DNA of 9,542 nucleotides from Pseudomonadota bacterium (GTDB taxonomy: Bacteria > Pseudomonadota > Gammaproteobacteria > Burkholderiales > Thiobacillaceae), in NCBI GenBank assembly GCA_021802595.1, contig JAJZRT010000098.1:1-9542 (forward strand), in the 5' to 3' direction. A model generated the notes under the pieces. The model had not been told where the DNA came from, did not search any database, and saw only the letters and a program-made list of their open reading frames with translations. How positions within the stretch are numbered: the first letter of the stretch is position 1; the number at the start of each line of letters is the position of its first letter. Of this stretch, positions 8,508 through 9,542 are shown piece after piece. A program made the position numbers and the translations under genes.

Positions 8508-8837
8508 ATGAATATGGCAGCCGACTGGGACGAAGTGGACCTGATGGACAAGGACGAGCACATCGAGCAGGCCTCGCGTGCGATGAAGGCCATGTCGCAT
8601 CCTCTGCGCCTGAAAATTCTCTGTGTGCTCGGCGACAAGGAAGTCAGCGTCCAGGACATCGTCGACCATGTCGGGACTTCGCAAAGCAACATCTCCCAGC
8701 ACCTTGCCATCCTGCGCGACAAGGGCGTGCTGCGCACGCGCAAGGACGCGAACCGCGTGTTCTATCGCGTGGGCGACACCCGTACCTTGAAGCTGCTCGG
8801 CATGATGCGCGACGTCTTCTGCGGTTTCACCAAGTAA
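8508..8837 (+). CDS. ArsR-family repressor with a SqrR/BigR-type cysteine pair
   Basis: This is a 109-residue winged helix-turn-helix regulator. The recognition region is VSVQDIVDHVGTSQSNISQH (46-65), followed by the wing near 76-90. The arsenic-binding ELCVC motif reads EVSVQ here, and no metal ligands of the SmtB alpha-5 type are seen. Only two cysteines are present: Cys39 in LKILC and Cys105 in DVFCGF. Their spacing of 66 equals that of Cys41/Cys107 in SqrR and of the BigR and HlyU pairs, which form disulfide or tetrasulfide links with sulfane sulfur or oxidants and release DNA. The inferred role is a sulfide/persulfide or redox-responsive repressor. It faces gpmI across a palindromic intergenic region and is followed by an NsrR-like gene. 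Its targets cannot be seen. Start uncertainty is two codons (8508 or 8514). Confidence 0.9.
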   Translation: MNMAADWDEVDLMDKDEHIEQASRAMKAMSHPLRLKILCVLGDKEVSVQDIVDHVGTSQSNISQHLAILRDKGVLRTRKDANRVFYRVGDTRTLKLLGMMRDVFCGFTK

Positions 8838-9003
8838 ACCTGTCTCCTTGTTCCCGGATCCGCTCATGTACGAGCTTGTCGGACTCTTGTTTGTCGCGGC
8901 CGGGTGCGCCTGAGTCCGACCTCCGCCCGGATGCCATCGGGAACCAGACGCGGGCTTTCCCGCGCACCACGCTCCATGGCATGACGCAGACAGAGGAGTT
9001 GCC
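8838..9003 (+). other. Intergenic region between the ArsR and NsrR-like genes
   Basis: No convincing gene or sigma-70 promoter is seen in these 166 bp. The region holds a perfect 9-bp inverted repeat (GTCGGACTC 8878-8886, GAGTCCGAC 8912-8920), a compact hairpin CGCGGG-CTTT-CCCGCG (8949-8964) without a T-run, and an outer 7-bp pair ATGCCAT/ATGGCAT (8931-8937, 8976-8982). A 15-codon frame (8866-8913, MYELVGLLFVAAGCA) lacks a ribosome site and is not called. A strong ribosome site AGAGGAG (8992-8998) serves the next gene. Confidence 0.5.
8878..8920. repeat. Perfect 9-bp inverted repeat downstream of the ArsR gene
   Basis: GTCGGACTC (8878-8886) and GAGTCCGAC (8912-8920) are exact inverted copies around a 25-nt loop. 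No T-run follows, so it is a weak terminator candidate. It could also be a regulator site or an mRNA fold between the two regulator genes. Confidence 0.5.
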
Positions 9004-9471
9004 ATGCGCCTGACCAAGTTCACGGATTACGCCTTGCGTGTGGCAATCCATCTGGCCTGCCATCCGGACGGTCTGACGACCATTGCCGACATCGCTCGCG
9101 CCCACGGCATTCCCGCCACCCACCTGATGAAAGTGGTCCATCGGCTGGCGCAATGCGGCTACATCGTGACCGTGCGCGGCAAGGGCGGCGGAATGCGGCT
9201 CGCCCATCCGCCCGACAGGGTCAACATTGGTGCGCTGGTGCGTGACACCGAGGACAACATGGACATCGCGGAATGCTTCAGCACGGCCCACCAGGCGTGT
9301 CCGATGCTGCCCGCATGCGCGCTGAAATCCGTGCTCGCCGAGGCGCGCCAGAACTTCCTGGCGACGCTGGACCGCTACCACCTGTCCGACATCATGGGCG
9401 GCACCCCGCCTCTCGATACGCCCCTGCGCCCGGCAAGCCCGCGCACCCGCCCGGGCGGTCGCCGGGCCTGA
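9004..9471 (+). CDS. nsrR: Rrf2-family regulator, NsrR-like nitric oxide sensor
   Basis: NsrR-type proteins bind DNA with a [2Fe-2S] or [4Fe-4S] cluster and let go when nitric oxide attacks it, turning on NO detoxification genes. The 155 residues begin MRLTKFTDYALRVAIHLA, with Asp8, which is a cluster ligand in Streptomyces NsrR. The winged helix spans about 1-80 (IADIARAHGIPATHLMKVVH; wing VRGKGGGMRL at 57-66). Three cysteines at 91, 99 and 105 (C-x7-C-x5-C, ending CPMLPACALK) match the NsrR pattern; E. coli has C-x4-C-x5-C. A Pro/Arg-rich tail (133-155) is longer than in E. coli (141 residues). The ATG has a strong AGAGGAG site 5 nt upstream. It follows the ArsR gene by 166 bp, so co-transcription is uncertain. 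Other Fe-S Rrf2 roles (IscR-like) are less likely because the flanking context and cysteine block differ. Confidence 0.85.
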   Translation: MRLTKFTDYALRVAIHLACHPDGLTTIADIARAHGIPATHLMKVVHRLAQCGYIVTVRGKGGGMRLAHPPDRVNIGALVRDTEDNMDIAECFSTAHQACPMLPACALKSVLAEARQNFLATLDRYHLSDIMGGTPPLDTPLRPASPRTRPGGRRA

Positions 9472-9542
9472 GCGGCAGGGATCGCTTCCGCGGGCCAGCT
9501 TGCCTGCCGACCAGGATAATCCGCGCTGCTTGCTGACAATCC

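Noticed and set aside
8355..9023. Upstream extension of the gpmI frame, making a 736-residue protein
   Set aside because: The extension runs antisense to the ArsR gene and has no domain. The standard GpmI start is at 8354 and gives the family length.
9447..9458. Perfect 12-bp palindrome CCGCCCGGGCGG near the end of the NsrR-like gene
   Set aside because: It is inside the coding sequence in a very GC-rich stretch, has no T-run, and is likely chance.
9515..9538. GATAAT and CTGACA near the right edge as a promoter
   Set aside because: GATAAT has no -35 at proper spacing, and CTGACA lies downstream of it. CTGACA could serve a gene outside the window but cannot be supported here.

Overview
The window looks like ordinary chromosomal DNA from a GC-rich betaproteobacterium. 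This is inferred from protein resemblance (RpoD, SlmA, the gpmI-envC-ctpA gene order) and codon use; no species can be named. No mobile element, CRISPR array, rRNA or phage gene was seen.

Left part (1-2867, rightward). The last codons of what is probably dnaG lead into rpoD, the housekeeping sigma factor, which has its own consensus-like promoter. A GC hairpin follows rpoD, then a tRNA with a CAU anticodon (most like the minor isoleucine tRNA-Ile2), then a TetR-fold gene that reads clearly as the nucleoid-occlusion factor SlmA. slmA overlaps the next, convergent gene tail to tail by 33 bp.

Middle part (2835-8354, leftward). Reading right to left, five genes are closely packed: gpmI (cofactor-independent phosphoglycerate mutase), envC (degenerate LytM amidase activator), ctpA (S41 C-terminal processing protease), a 131-residue protein of unknown function, and a MoeB/ThiF-type adenylyltransferase. 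Gaps are 29, 1, 81 and 12 bp. The gpmI-envC-ctpA core joins glycolysis with cell-wall splitting and periplasmic proteolysis by position only. The 81-bp gap after ctpA holds a near-perfect 16-bp inverted repeat and a possible promoter for the last two genes.

Right part (8355-9542, rightward). A 153-bp AT-rich divergent region with two inverted repeats separates gpmI from two small regulators. The first is an ArsR-family repressor without the classical metal-binding cysteines. It has two cysteines 66 residues apart, the spacing known from the sulfane-sulfur/redox sensors SqrR, BigR and HlyU. The second is an Rrf2-family, NsrR-like protein with three cluster-type cysteines. Their target genes are probably beyond the right edge.

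The most notable point is this pair of thiol- and Fe-S-based sensors beside a palindromic divergent promoter. I found no clear sign of a wholly new system. The long open frames antisense to rpoD, ctpA/moeB and gpmI are GC-bias shadows.
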